Positions 1 through 7,992 of a DNA stretch of 27,366 nucleotides are shown here, in pieces. The DNA lies in assembly GCA_035695045.1 (NCBI GenBank), contig DASSEX010000019.1:1-27366 (forward strand), written 5' to 3'. Numbering within the stretch: position 1 is the stretch's first letter; each line of letters opens with the position of its first letter. Both the position numbers and the translations under genes were made by a program. Source of the stretch: DASSKP01 sp035695045. Its GTDB lineage: Bacteria; Actinomycetota; Actinomycetes; JAFAQI01. The notes below the pieces were generated by a model. That model was not told the DNA's origin and searched no databases. It saw nothing but the letters and a program-made list of their open reading frames with translations.

Positions 1-1329
1 CATCGGCCGCGCACTCGCGCGCAGCGTCGGCACCCAGTCGAACGTCACGTCGCCGATCGTCACCTCGGCACCGGCTTCGGCACCGAGGTCGGCCAGCGCG
101 TCCTCGACGCCGAGCCGGGCGAGCCGGTCGGCGAGGTAGCCGACGGCTTCGTCATTGCGGAACTCGGTCTGCACGACCCAGCGACGTGGACGGTCACCGT
201 GGACAGTGAACGACTGCGGGCCGGTCTGCTCAACCGAGAAACCCGGATCCTTCACCGCGGCGGGACGCAACACGATGCGTGCCGGTTCCAACGGTGGCGC
301 GGCTGCGCGTGCCGCGGCGACGCGCTGACCCATCGCAAACGAGAGCTCGCGCAAGCCTTCATGCGTCGCCGCCGACACCTCGAACACGGGCCAGCCGAAG
401 CGCTCACGCACATCGTCGGCGACCATCACGGCGAGGTCGCGCGCGTCCGGGACGTCGACCTTGTTCAGCACGACGAGTCGCGGTCGGTCCAGCAACCCGG
501 CATCACGCGCCTCGTCGTAATGCGCGAGCTCGTCCTCGATCGTCGCAATGTCCGAGACAGGATCCCGATCCGGCTCGATCGTCGCGCAGTCAACGACGTG
601 CGCAAGCACGGAGCAGCGTTCGACGTGTCGCAGGAACTCGAGCCCCAACCCACGACCGGCCGACGCGCCCGGCACCAGGCCCGGAACGTCCGCCACGGTG
701 TAGACGACGTCGCCGGCCTCGACGACACCGAGGTTCGGCACGAGCGTCGTGAACGGGTAGTCGGCGATCTTCGGCTTCGCTGCAGAGACCGCCGCGATGA
801 GCGAGGACTTACCGGCGTTGGGGAAGCCGACGAGCGCGACGTCGGCGACGGTCTTCAGCTCGAGCACGACGTCACGCGCGTCGCCGGGCTCGCCGAGAAG
901 CGCGAAGCCGGGCGCCTTGCGCCGCGGGGATGCCAACGCGGCGTTGCCGAGACCGCCACGTCCGCCATGAGCGACGACGTACCGGCTTCCGATGCCGACG
1001 AGGTCGGCCAGCTCCTCGCCGGTCACCGCGTCACGGACGACCGTGCCGTCGGGTACGGGCACGTCGAGGTCGCCGCCGTCGGCGCCGTCACGCATCGAGC
1101 CCTGACCCGGCTTTCCGCTGCCCGCCTTGCGATGCGGGTGGCGGTGCAGGTCGAGCAAGGTGGTCACGCTGCCGTCGACGACGAGCGTCACGTCTCCGCC
1201 GCGCCCGCCGTTGCCCCCGTCCGGGCCACCGAGCGGCTTGAACTTCTCCCGGTGCACGGAGGCGCAGCCGTTGCCACCGTTGCCACCGGCGGCGTGCAGC
1301 ACGGCGCGGTCGACGAAGGTCGCGGCCAT
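1..1329 (-). CDS. obgE: Obg family GTPase ObgE/CgtA (3' end beyond window)
   Basis: Ribosome-associated GTPase acting in late 50S assembly and stress control. The first 443 residues are present and the frame is still open at base 1, so the C-terminus is missing. The N-terminal glycine-rich Obg fold spans about residues 1-157 (for example GGNGGNGC and GGPDGGNGGRGG). The G domain follows: P-loop GFPNAGKS at 168-175, a DVPG switch motif, and NKVD at 289-292. An OCT-type domain (about 360-435, ending near FDWVP) is almost complete. The ATG at 1329 begins MAATFVDRA, typical of the family. It lies 33 nt downstream of rpmA in the conserved rplU-rpmA-obgE order, so co-transcription is likely. Identification is by motif recognition and is very secure; only the end is unknown. 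Confidence 0.97.
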   Translation of the reverse strand, partial: MAATFVDRAVLHAAGGNGGNGCASVHREKFKPLGGPDGGNGGRGGDVTLVVDGSVTTLLDLHRHPHRKAGSGKPGQGSMRDGADGGDLDVPVPDGTVVRDAVTGEELADLVGIGSRYVVAHGGRGGLGNAALASPRRKAPGFALLGEPGDARDVVLELKTVADVALVGFPNAGKSSLIAAVSAAKPKIADYPFTTLVPNLGVVEAGDVVYTVADVPGLVPGASAGRGLGLEFLRHVERCSVLAHVVDCATIEPDRDPVSDIATIEDELAHYDEARDAGLLDRPRLVVLNKVDVPDARDLAVMVADDVRERFGWPVFEVSAATHEGLRELSFAMGQRVAAARAAAPPLEPARIVLRPAAVKDPGFSVEQTGPQSFTVHGDRPRRWVVQTEFRNDEAVGYLADRLARLGVEDALADLGAEAGAEVTIGDVTFDWVPTLRASARPM

Positions 1330-1362
1330 GCTGGGTCCCGAAAGAGCGAGTGCGCGACCGCG

Positions 1363-1629
1363 TCAGGCGGTCTGCGACTCGCTCGGAACGATCGAGACGA
1401 CGCGACGACCGCGGAGGTGGCCGAACTCCACCGCTCCGGCAGCCGTGGCGAACAGGGTGTCGTCGCCGCCGCGGCCGACGTTGAGCCCGGGGTGGAAGTG
1501 GGTGCCACGCTGGCGGACGATGATCTCGCCGGCCTTGACGACCTGGCCACCGAACCGCTTCACACCGAGTCGCTGCGCGTTGGAGTCACGCCCGTTGCGG
1601 GACGAGGACGCGCCCTTCTTGTGTGCCAT
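1363..1629 (-). CDS. rpmA: 50S ribosomal protein L27
   Basis: L27 is a component of the 50S subunit whose N-terminal tail reaches the peptidyl-transferase centre. The product is 88 aa, normal for L27. It starts MAHKKGASSSRNGRDS with no cleavable extension, followed by the family core (QRLGVKRFGGQ, GTHFHPG, GRGGDDTLFA). The ATG at 1629 lies 6 nt after the rplU stop, and its weak ribosome-binding sequence (GGGAAG) overlaps the end of rplU, so translation is probably coupled. It is the middle gene of rplU-rpmA-obgE. Nothing is unusual. Confidence 0.98.
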   Translation of the reverse strand: MAHKKGASSSRNGRDSNAQRLGVKRFGGQVVKAGEIIVRQRGTHFHPGLNVGRGGDDTLFATAAGAVEFGHLRGRRVVSIVPSESQTA

Positions 1630-1635
1630 CGCGGA

Positions 1636-1953
1636 CTACTTCCCGGTCTCGATGCCGGTCACCCGAAGCGTGCTGAGCCCCTGACGGTGGCCCTGCCGCT
1701 TGTGGTAGCCGGTCTTGTTGCGGAACTTGTGAATGACGATCTTGGGGCCCTTGCCGTGCTCGACGACCTCGGCGGTGATCCGCGCCGCGCTGAGCTTGGC
1801 GGCGTCGGAGGTCACCGCACCCGCGTCGTCGACGAGGAGAACGGCCGGCAGCGTGATCGACTCGCCCGGAGCGGCGGAGAGACGGTTGACCTGCAGCGTG
1901 TCGCCGACGGCGACGCGGTGCTGATGGCCGCCGGTGCGGACGATCGCGTACAC
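1636..1953 (-). CDS. rplU: 50S ribosomal protein L21
   Basis: L21 is a 50S protein that binds 23S rRNA. From the chosen GTG at 1953 the product is 105 aa, the usual length, starting VYAIVRTGGHQHRVAVGD and ending with the conserved KFRNKTGYHKRQGHRQ segment and VTGIETGK. The frame stays open upstream to an ATG at 2031, but GTG 1953 is preferred: AGGAG sits 7 nt before it and the N-terminus matches the family. The longer form would also read through the predicted promoter. It is the first gene of the rplU-rpmA-obgE operon. Confidence 0.97.
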   Translation of the reverse strand: MYAIVRTGGHQHRVAVGDTLQVNRLSAAPGESITLPAVLLVDDAGAVTSDAAKLSAARITAEVVEHGKGPKIVIHKFRNKTGYHKRQGHRQGLSTLRVTGIETGK

Positions 1954-1990
1954 GGTGGAGCTCCTCGACACGTGCTGATGGGGACTACTG

Positions 1991-2021
1991 AGCGTACCGG
2001 ATGTGCGCCCAGGAGGGTCAA
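1991..2021 (-). promoter_or_regulatory. Predicted rplU operon promoter
   Basis: On the minus strand a TTGACC hexamer (2021-2016) is followed after 19 nt by TACGCT (1996-1991), which fits an actinobacterial -35/-10 pair with a somewhat long spacer. The expected transcript start is about 30 nt before the rplU GTG, leaving room for the observed AGGAG. This is inference from hexamer matching only. Confidence 0.45.
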
Positions 2022-2113
2022 ACGTCACCATCCCAGCGGGCGGTCCGCACTATTCGGACAAATGACTCCGACGGGTCATGGTATTCCGAACGTCGATCGG
2101 TCAGGCTGGTCTC

Positions 2114-2314
2114 ATGCACGCAGAGGAGCTCGACGACCTCGTCCAGCACCTTGCCGTGGCCAAGTACGCGCTCGAGGCCCACGACAACGCCCGCGCCGCC
2201 GAGGCGGTCGACACGGCTATGGCGATCGCCCGGCGGGTGCTCACCCGCAAGCAGGCCGAACGCGGCCCGGCCGCCGACGAGTCAATGGTGCGCAGCTACC
2301 CCTCGACGACCTAG
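2114..2314 (+). CDS. Small acidic protein of unknown function (66 aa)
   Basis: I do not recognise the family. The frame starts MHAEELDDLVQ and encodes two likely amphipathic helices (about residues 3-24 and 26-47) followed by a polar tail, like a single helical hairpin. G/C at third codon positions is about 90%, as in the neighbouring genes, which supports real coding. The start is uncertain: ATG 2114 has CAGGCT six nt upstream (a -10-like hexamer, possibly leaderless), while an in-frame ATG at 2078 has no obvious ribosome-binding site. It is convergent with rne, and the two TAG stops interlock in one CTAG (2311-2314). It fills the gap between rne and rplU. Confidence 0.55.
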   Translation: MHAEELDDLVQHLAVAKYALEAHDNARAAEAVDTAMAIARRVLTRKQAERGPAADESMVRSYPSTT

Positions 2315-5100
2315 CCGCCGCCGGCCGGGGAGTCGGTCGGTACGGCGTCCGCCGCCGGCCGAGCATCCGGCGCCGACTCGCCTGCCGAGCCTGTCCCGCC
2401 ACCTGGGCGGTCCTCGGCGGGAGTGGCGTCGCCGTTGCCGGACTTGCTGCGGCCGCGACCGCCACGGGAGCGACGCTTCTTGGGCTCGCCGTCGGACGCG
2501 GCGCCGTTGGCCGAGCCGTCACGCGATGCCGACCCGCTCCCACTCGAGCCGCCGTTGGCCGAGCCGCCGTTCTGGCTCGAGCCGGCGACGGTCGGCGTAC
2601 CGGCTCCGGCGGGCCGCTTGCCCGCGACCGGGTCGAGCGTGAGCAGCACCCCGCGGCCGCCGCACTCCTTGCAGGTCTCGCTGAACGCCTCGAGCAGGCC
2701 CTGACCGACCCGCTTGCGGGTCATCTGCACGAGCCCGAGTGACGTCACCTCGGCGACCTGATGGCGGGTGCGGTCGCGGCCCAGGCACTCCAGCAGCCGG
2801 CGCAGCACGAGGTCGCGGTTGGACTCGAGCACCATGTCGATGAAGTCGATGACGATGATGCCGCCGATGTCGCGCAGCCGGAGCTGACGCACGATCTCCT
2901 CGGCCGCCTCGAGGTTGTTCTTGGTGACGGTCTCCTCGAGGTTGCCGCCCTTGCCGGTGAACTTGCCCGTGTTGACGTCGACGACGACCATCGCCTCGGT
3001 CTTGTCGATGACGAGAGAGCCGCCGGACGGCAGGTGCACCTTGCGGTCGAGCGCCTTCGCCAGCTGCTCGTCGATGCGGAACGCCTCGAAGACGTCCTGG
3101 CCGTCAGTCCATCGTCGCGCCCGCTCGGCGAGGTCGGGAGCCACCCAGCGCAGGTAGTTGTCGACGGTGTCCCACTCGTCGTCGCCCGAGACGATGAGCT
3201 CCTTGAAGTCCTCGTTGAAGATGTCGCGGATGACGCGGATGACGACGTCCGGCTCGCCGTAGATGAGCGAGGGTGCCGACGCGGTCTGCGCCTTCTTCGC
3301 GATGTCCTCCCATTGCGCATGCAGCCGGTTGAGATCGCGCTCGAGGTCCTCTTCGGTCGCACCTTCCGCGGCGGTTCGGATGATGACGCCGGCGTCTTCG
3401 GGAGTGAGCCGCTTGAGAATGCCCTTGAGCCGGGTCCGCTCGGTGTCGGGGAGCTTGCGACTGATGCCGGAGACCCGACCGTCCGGCACGTAGACCATGT
3501 AGCGACCCGGCAGGCTCACCTGGCTGGTGAGCCGCGCGCCCTTGTGACCGATCGGGTCCTTCGTGACCTGCACGAGCACCGACTGGCCGCTCTTCAGCGC
3601 CTGCTCGATGCGCGGTGCGCGGCCTTCGAGAGCGCTGGCGTCGTAGTTGACCTCGCCCGCGTACAGCACCGCGTTGCGGCCGCGACCGATGTCGACGAAC
3701 GCAGCCTCCATGCTCGGCAGGACGTTCTGCACCTTGCCGAGGTAGACGTTGCCGACCATCGACGTCTGGTCCTTGCGAGCAACGAAGTGCTCGACGAGGA
3801 TGCCGTCCTCCAGCACACCGATCTGCGTCCGGTCCTGCGCCTGGCGCACGACCATCACGCGCTCGACCGACTCGCGCCGGGCCAGGAACTCCGACTCGGT
3901 GATGATCGGCACCCGGCGACGCCCGGTGTCTCGGCCATCGCGGCGACGCTGGCGCTTCGCCTCCAGTCGCGTGGAGCCCTTGACCCCGCGTACGCCGTCC
4001 TCGTCCGCATCGCCGCCGGAGCCGCCTCCACTCCGGCTCCGACCGCCGGTGGCCTTCTTCGCCGCCGGCCGTGGTTCGCGGACGTGCACCACGGTCTCGA
4101 CGACGTCGTCGTCCTCCGTGGCCCCCTCGCCGTCACCCTCGCCCTTACGGCGGCGGCGACGACGGCGACGGCGACGGTTGGCGGCAGCCTCGTCGCTCTC
4201 GTCACCCTCGTCGGATTCGGCGCCCTCGGCACCGGCCGGTTCGCCCTCAGCGGCCGCGTCCGCGTCGAGGTCGGACTCGTCGTCAGCGGTGCCTTCTGCG
4301 CCGGCCCCTGCCCCGTTGGCCCGCCCGCGACCCCGGCCACCGCGCCGACGCCTGCGGGGCGCCGGACGGTCGCCGTCCTCTCCGGTGGCCTCGGCTCCGG
4401 ATGACTCGGTGCCCACGTCGCTCTGAGCGCCGGCGGCGTCCTCGTCGTCGGCGTCGGCGTCGGCGAGAGCGGCCAACCGGGCGGCGAGGTCGACCGGAGC
4501 ATCGGCGGCCGGCCTGGTGGCCCGCCGGGCCGCCGGGGGCTCTTCCTGCTCGCTGCCCGCTGCATCGGTGGCCTTGGCCGTCTGCTTGCGCGGGGCACGC
4601 TTGCGCACCGCGCGCTCGGGCTCGGGGGCCTGGAACAGCACGCTCGGGACGCCGCTGCGCTCCTCGGCCGTGGTGTCGAGCGCCGGAAGCGGAGCCTCGT
4701 CGGCGACGGCGCGAGCCGCCGCGTCGGTGTCCTCGACGGGGCGCGCGGCGATGCCGGCGTCCGTCCCGGCGCCGGCCGGAGCTGCCTTCTTGCGGCTGCG
4801 GCTCCGGGTCGGTCGAGCCGGCTCGGCGGCGCCTGAGCCGGTTGCGGATGACGAAGTCTCGACCTCGACCGGAGGTTCAGCGACAGCTGCCGCTTTCCGT
4901 GTCCGCCTCGCCGGCTTCGCGGGCGGCTCCGCGCCGCCCTCCGAAGCCGCCGAGTCGGGCGGAGGCGGGGCGCCGGCGGCCGCCTTCTTGGCGACCCGCT
5001 TGCGCGGTGACTTCGCGGCCGGCGCCGGCGTGTCAGTGCCGTCCGGGCCGGAGGTGCTGGTGGGCGTGTCGGGCGCGTCGGTGCGCTCGTCGTCCTGCAT
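2311..5100 (-). CDS. rne: Ribonuclease E/G
   Basis: Endoribonuclease initiating mRNA decay and processing rRNA/tRNA precursors. The 929-aa product has three parts. Residues 1 to about 395 form a disordered Ala/Pro/Arg/acidic region including a run of ten arginines. A catalytic core follows, with an S1 domain (TSMVGNVYLGKVQNVLPSM and following), an RNase H-like section and a DNase I-like section holding the metal-binding acidic residues D708 (VVVDVNTGKF) and D752/D755 (IVIDFIDM). A Zn-link CKECGGRG (C809, C812) precedes a Gly/Ser/Arg-rich tail. The long N-terminal extension is typical of actinobacterial RNase E. GGGAG lies about 10 nt before ATG 5100. The upstream neighbour is the DUF2344 gene, 129 nt away; the 3' end is convergent with the small gene at 2114-2314. 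Confidence 0.96.
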   Translation of the reverse strand: MQDDERTDAPDTPTSTSGPDGTDTPAPAAKSPRKRVAKKAAAGAPPPPDSAASEGGAEPPAKPARRTRKAAAVAEPPVEVETSSSATGSGAAEPARPTRSRSRKKAAPAGAGTDAGIAARPVEDTDAAARAVADEAPLPALDTTAEERSGVPSVLFQAPEPERAVRKRAPRKQTAKATDAAGSEQEEPPAARRATRPAADAPVDLAARLAALADADADDEDAAGAQSDVGTESSGAEATGEDGDRPAPRRRRRGGRGRGRANGAGAGAEGTADDESDLDADAAAEGEPAGAEGAESDEGDESDEAAANRRRRRRRRRRKGEGDGEGATEDDDVVETVVHVREPRPAAKKATGGRSRSGGGSGGDADEDGVRGVKGSTRLEAKRQRRRDGRDTGRRRVPIITESEFLARRESVERVMVVRQAQDRTQIGVLEDGILVEHFVARKDQTSMVGNVYLGKVQNVLPSMEAAFVDIGRGRNAVLYAGEVNYDASALEGRAPRIEQALKSGQSVLVQVTKDPIGHKGARLTSQVSLPGRYMVYVPDGRVSGISRKLPDTERTRLKGILKRLTPEDAGVIIRTAAEGATEEDLERDLNRLHAQWEDIAKKAQTASAPSLIYGEPDVVIRVIRDIFNEDFKELIVSGDDEWDTVDNYLRWVAPDLAERARRWTDGQDVFEAFRIDEQLAKALDRKVHLPSGGSLVIDKTEAMVVVDVNTGKFTGKGGNLEETVTKNNLEAAEEIVRQLRLRDIGGIIVIDFIDMVLESNRDLVLRRLLECLGRDRTRHQVAEVTSLGLVQMTRKRVGQGLLEAFSETCKECGGRGVLLTLDPVAGKRPAGAGTPTVAGSSQNGGSANGGSSGSGSASRDGSANGAASDGEPKKRRSRGGRGRSKSGNGDATPAEDRPGGGTGSAGESAPDARPAADAVPTDSPAGGG

Positions 5101-5129
5101 GCGGGGTGTTCTCCCGTCCGCTCCCGGGT

Positions 5130-5144
5130 GCGCCCGTCGGGCGC
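5130..5144. promoter_or_regulatory. Small GC hairpin in the rne leader
   Basis: GCGCCC-GTC-GGGCGC forms a 6-bp stem with a 3-nt loop, ending 29 nt upstream of the rne start codon. It could be a leader structure (E. coli rne is autoregulated through its 5' UTR) or chance in GC-rich DNA. No other strong signal is seen in the 129-nt gap. Confidence 0.25.
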
Positions 5145-5229
5145 TCCGCGCAGGAGCCGGTTCGTGCCGCCGGACGAGGTCTGGGCCTCACCGGCGGAAG
5201 CCTGGTGGTCAGCTCCTCCGCGACTTTCG

Positions 5230-6021
5230 TTAGTGCGGCGGAGCCTCGGCGGCGTCTGCAGCCAGCGGGTCGAGCAGTCGGACCGGGTGGTCCGGCGTTC
5301 CGTCCGTGGTGGACGGCGTCTCGTCGAGCAGGCCCTGCGCCAGCCTCGTCACCAGGGGGGTGACGGGTGTCGGGAGGGCGGCCGCTTGACGCAGCGCCGT
5401 CATGACGTCGTCGGGTCGGACAGCGGGTGTGGTGTGCCGTACGACCAGGTCGAGTATCGCACAGGGGGCGAAACCTCCCGCTTCCGCCGCGCCGACCGCG
5501 AGGTGGACGACCGCGGCACGCGCGTCGACGGTCCGGGTGCCGTCCTTCGTCAGCCGCTCGACCGGGGCGGTCCCGAGCGTCAGGAACCGCTCGATCGCGG
5601 CCTCGGCCTCGCCCGCGTCGACCTCCCGGAGCTCGACCCGCCAGCGCGACGCCGTGATCCGCTCCCCCAGCGACCCGCCCGGTGCTGCCTCCACGACCTC
5701 GACGATGTCCAGCCCCGGAGGCAGCGCCGCGTCGAGAGCACGTCGTACGTCATCCGGCTCGCGCATTTCCGCGAGAGCGATCTCGAGGTACTCCGCCTCT
5801 GACGCGACGCCGGTCGGCGACGCGCCGGCGTAGGAGACCTTGGGGTGCGGCGAGAACCCGGCGGAGTACGCCATCGGCAGCTGGGCCCGCCGCAAGGCCC
5901 GCTCGAGGGCACGCGCGACATCGCGGTGGCTGGTGAAGCGCATCCGCCCGCGCTTCGCGTATCGGATCCGCAGCCGCTGCACCACTGGTGGCGGCGGCGG
6001 ACGGTCCGGCTGCCGGCCCAC
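5230..6021 (-). CDS. TIGR03936/DUF2344 radical-SAM-linked protein
   Basis: Protein of about 263 aa of the DUF2344 family, found next to or fused with TIGR03960 radical-SAM enzymes; its biochemical role is not established. The diagnostic N-terminus is RLRIRYAKRGRMRFTSHRD, followed by FSPHPKVSYAGASPTGVASEAEY. The start is a judgement call. GTG 6021 lies 4 nt after the stop of the radical-SAM gene, giving a proline-rich lead (VGRQPDRPPPPP). GTG codons at about 5985 would start directly at the conserved segment. Neither has a clear Shine-Dalgarno sequence, so translational coupling to the upstream gene is likely. The frame continues upstream in an overlapping shadow that I do not count. Confidence 0.85.
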   Translation of the reverse strand: MGRQPDRPPPPPVVQRLRIRYAKRGRMRFTSHRDVARALERALRRAQLPMAYSAGFSPHPKVSYAGASPTGVASEAEYLEIALAEMREPDDVRRALDAALPPGLDIVEVVEAAPGGSLGERITASRWRVELREVDAGEAEAAIERFLTLGTAPVERLTKDGTRTVDARAAVVHLAVGAAEAGGFAPCAILDLVVRHTTPAVRPDDVMTALRQAAALPTPVTPLVTRLAQGLLDETPSTTDGTPDHPVRLLDPLAADAAEAPPH

Positions 6022-6025
6022 CGGA

Positions 6026-7957
6026 TCAGACCGGAGAGAGCGGCAGGAGCGGTCGGCCGGTGGGACCGACCTGGATCTCCGTGCCGAGCGACGGGCAGAC
6101 GCCGCAGTCGTAGCAGGGCGTCCACCGGCAGTCGTCCACCTCGACGGAGCGCAGCGCGTCCTGCCAGTCCTCCCACATCCAGTCCTTGTCGAGGCCGGCG
6201 TCGAGGTGGTCCCACGGCAGGACCTCGGACTGCTCGCGCTCGCGGGTGGTGTACCAGTCGAGCGAGACCGGCCCGCCGGCGAAGACGCGCTCGCAGGCCT
6301 GCGACCAGCGTTCGAAGGAGAAGTGCTCGCTCCAGCCGTCGAAACGGCCGCCGTCTCGCCACACCTCCTCGATGACGGCACCGACGCGACGGTCGCCGCG
6401 CGACAGCAGTCCTTCGATGATCGAGGGACGCCCGTCGTGGTAGCGGATGCCGATCGACTTGCCGTAGTTGCGGTCGTTCATCACGGCGGCCTTGAGGGAC
6501 TTCAGCCGCCGGTCGACCGTCTCCCAGTCGAGCTGCGCAGCCCACTGGAACGGCGTATGCGGCTTCGGCACGAACGCGCCGATGGAGATCGTGCAGCGGA
6601 TGTCCTTGCGGCCGGCCGCCTCGCGTCCTGCGGCGATGACGTGCTTGGCCATCTCGGCGATCTGCAGCACGTCCTCGTCGGTCTCGGTCGGGAGACCGCA
6701 CATGAAGTAGAGCTTCACCTGCCGCCAGCCGTTGCCGTAAGCGGTCGACACCGTGCGGATCAGGTCCTCTTCGGTCACCATCTTGTTGATGACCTTGCGC
6801 ATCCGCTCGCTGCCACCTTCAGGAGCGAAGGTCAGGCCGGCGCGGCGACCGTTGCGGGTCAGCTCGTCGGCAAGGGTGATGTTGAACGCGTCGACGCGGG
6901 TCGAGGGCAGCGACAGCGACACGTTGTCGCCCTCGTAACGATCCGCGAGCCCCTTCGCGATCTCTCCGATCTCGCTGTGGTCGGCGCTGCTCAGCGACAG
7001 CAGACCGACCTCCTCGAAACCGGTCGCCGCGATGCCGCGCTGCACCATCTCGCCGACCGTGGTGATGCTGCGCTCCCGCACCGGGCGGGTGATCATGCCG
7101 GCCTGGCAGAACCGGCAGCCGCGAGTGCAGCCGCGAAAGATCTCGACGCTGTAGCGCTCGTGCACGGTCTCCGCCAGCGGCACCAACGGTTTCTTGGGAT
7201 ACGGCCACTCGTCGAGGTCCATCACCGTGTGCTTGCTGACCCGCCACGGAACGCCTGCCTCGGCCGGGCTGACGCGCCTGATCCGGCCGTCGGGGAGGTA
7301 GTCGACGTCGTACAGGCCGGGGACGTAGGCGACACCGTCGGTGGCGAGCCGCATCAGCAGCCCCCGACGGCCGTCCGGACGTCCGGCCTGCTTCCACGCG
7401 CGCACGATGTCGCTGATGCGCAGCGCAGCCTGCTCGCCGTCACCGAGCACCGCGGCGTCGATGAAGTCGGCGATCGGCTCCGGGTTGAAGGCGGCGTGTC
7501 CGCCCGCGATGACGATCGGCTCGTCGTCACTGCGCTCGCGCGCGTGCAACGCGATGCCGGCGAGGTCGAGCGCGGTCAGCATGTTGGTGTAACCGAGCTC
7601 GGTCGAGAAGCTGATGCCGAAGACGTCGAACGCCTTCACGGGCCGGTGCGCGTCGACGGTGAACTGCGGGATGCCGTGCTCGCGCATGACCGCTTCCATG
7701 TCCGGCCACACGCTGTAGGTGCGCTCGGCGAGGACGCCCGCCTGCTCGTTGAGCACCTCGTAGAGGATCTGGACGCCCTGGTTGGGCAGCCCGACCTCGT
7801 AGGCGTCGGGATACATCAGGCACCAGCGGACCGTCTCGTCGCCCGCTTCGTCCCAGTCCTTCACGGTGGCGTGCAGCTCGCCGCCGACGTACTGGATCGG
7901 CTTGGAGACGCTCGGAAGGAGGGGTTCGAGGCGGTCGAAGATGGTCTGAACGGGCAC
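6026..7957 (-). CDS. TIGR03960 family B12-binding-like radical SAM protein
   Basis: Radical-SAM enzyme of unknown substrate (643 aa). An N-terminal B12-binding-like half (about 45-190, with CLMYPDAYEVGLPNQG) precedes the radical-SAM core carrying the cluster-binding C277-x3-C281-x2-C284 in FRGCTRGCRFCQAG. Later segments include GLTFAPEGGSERMRKVINK and KLYFMCGLPTETDEDV. Near the C-terminus is a second cysteine cluster (DCRWTPCYDCGVCPSLG), possibly a second Fe-S or metal site. The GTG at 7957 is chosen because a TAGTCT hexamer lies exactly 6 nt upstream, consistent with a leaderless transcript. The DUF2344 gene starts 4 nt after its stop, so the two are almost certainly expressed together. Confidence 0.92.
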   Translation of the reverse strand: MPVQTIFDRLEPLLPSVSKPIQYVGGELHATVKDWDEAGDETVRWCLMYPDAYEVGLPNQGVQILYEVLNEQAGVLAERTYSVWPDMEAVMREHGIPQFTVDAHRPVKAFDVFGISFSTELGYTNMLTALDLAGIALHARERSDDEPIVIAGGHAAFNPEPIADFIDAAVLGDGEQAALRISDIVRAWKQAGRPDGRRGLLMRLATDGVAYVPGLYDVDYLPDGRIRRVSPAEAGVPWRVSKHTVMDLDEWPYPKKPLVPLAETVHERYSVEIFRGCTRGCRFCQAGMITRPVRERSITTVGEMVQRGIAATGFEEVGLLSLSSADHSEIGEIAKGLADRYEGDNVSLSLPSTRVDAFNITLADELTRNGRRAGLTFAPEGGSERMRKVINKMVTEEDLIRTVSTAYGNGWRQVKLYFMCGLPTETDEDVLQIAEMAKHVIAAGREAAGRKDIRCTISIGAFVPKPHTPFQWAAQLDWETVDRRLKSLKAAVMNDRNYGKSIGIRYHDGRPSIIEGLLSRGDRRVGAVIEEVWRDGGRFDGWSEHFSFERWSQACERVFAGGPVSLDWYTTREREQSEVLPWDHLDAGLDKDWMWEDWQDALRSVEVDDCRWTPCYDCGVCPSLGTEIQVGPTGRPLLPLSPV

Positions 7958-7963
7958 CTGCCA

Positions 7964-7969
7964 AGACTA
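7964..7969 (-). promoter_or_regulatory. -10 hexamer TAGTCT for the radical-SAM gene
   Basis: TAGTCT on the minus strand is separated from GTG 7957 by the six bases TGGCAG. This is the geometry of actinobacterial leaderless promoters, in which transcription starts at the first base of the start codon. No convincing -35 is visible. Confidence 0.55.
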
Positions 7970-7980
7970 CGGCCGAGGCC

Positions 7981-7986
7981 TACGGT
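7981..7986 (+). promoter_or_regulatory. -10 hexamer TACGGT for the TIGR03086 gene
   Basis: TACGGT lies six bases (GCGGTC) upstream of ATG 7993, again a leaderless-type arrangement. It is 11 bp from the divergent TAGTCT, so the two promoters overlap heavily and each -35 region would fall on the other gene's start. Confidence 0.55.
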
Positions 7987-7992
7987 GCGGTC

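Noticed and set aside
199..2742. 847-aa plus-strand open frame
   Set aside because: It is antisense to obgE, rpmA and rplU, and runs through the small gene and into rne in the wrong frame. Composition is that of a high-GC shadow (Arg/Ala/His-rich, no domain).
4150..4185. Simple-sequence tract CGGCGGCGACGACGG as a regulatory repeat
   Set aside because: It encodes the ten-arginine run of RNase E with mixed CGT/CGC codons; no need for another explanation.
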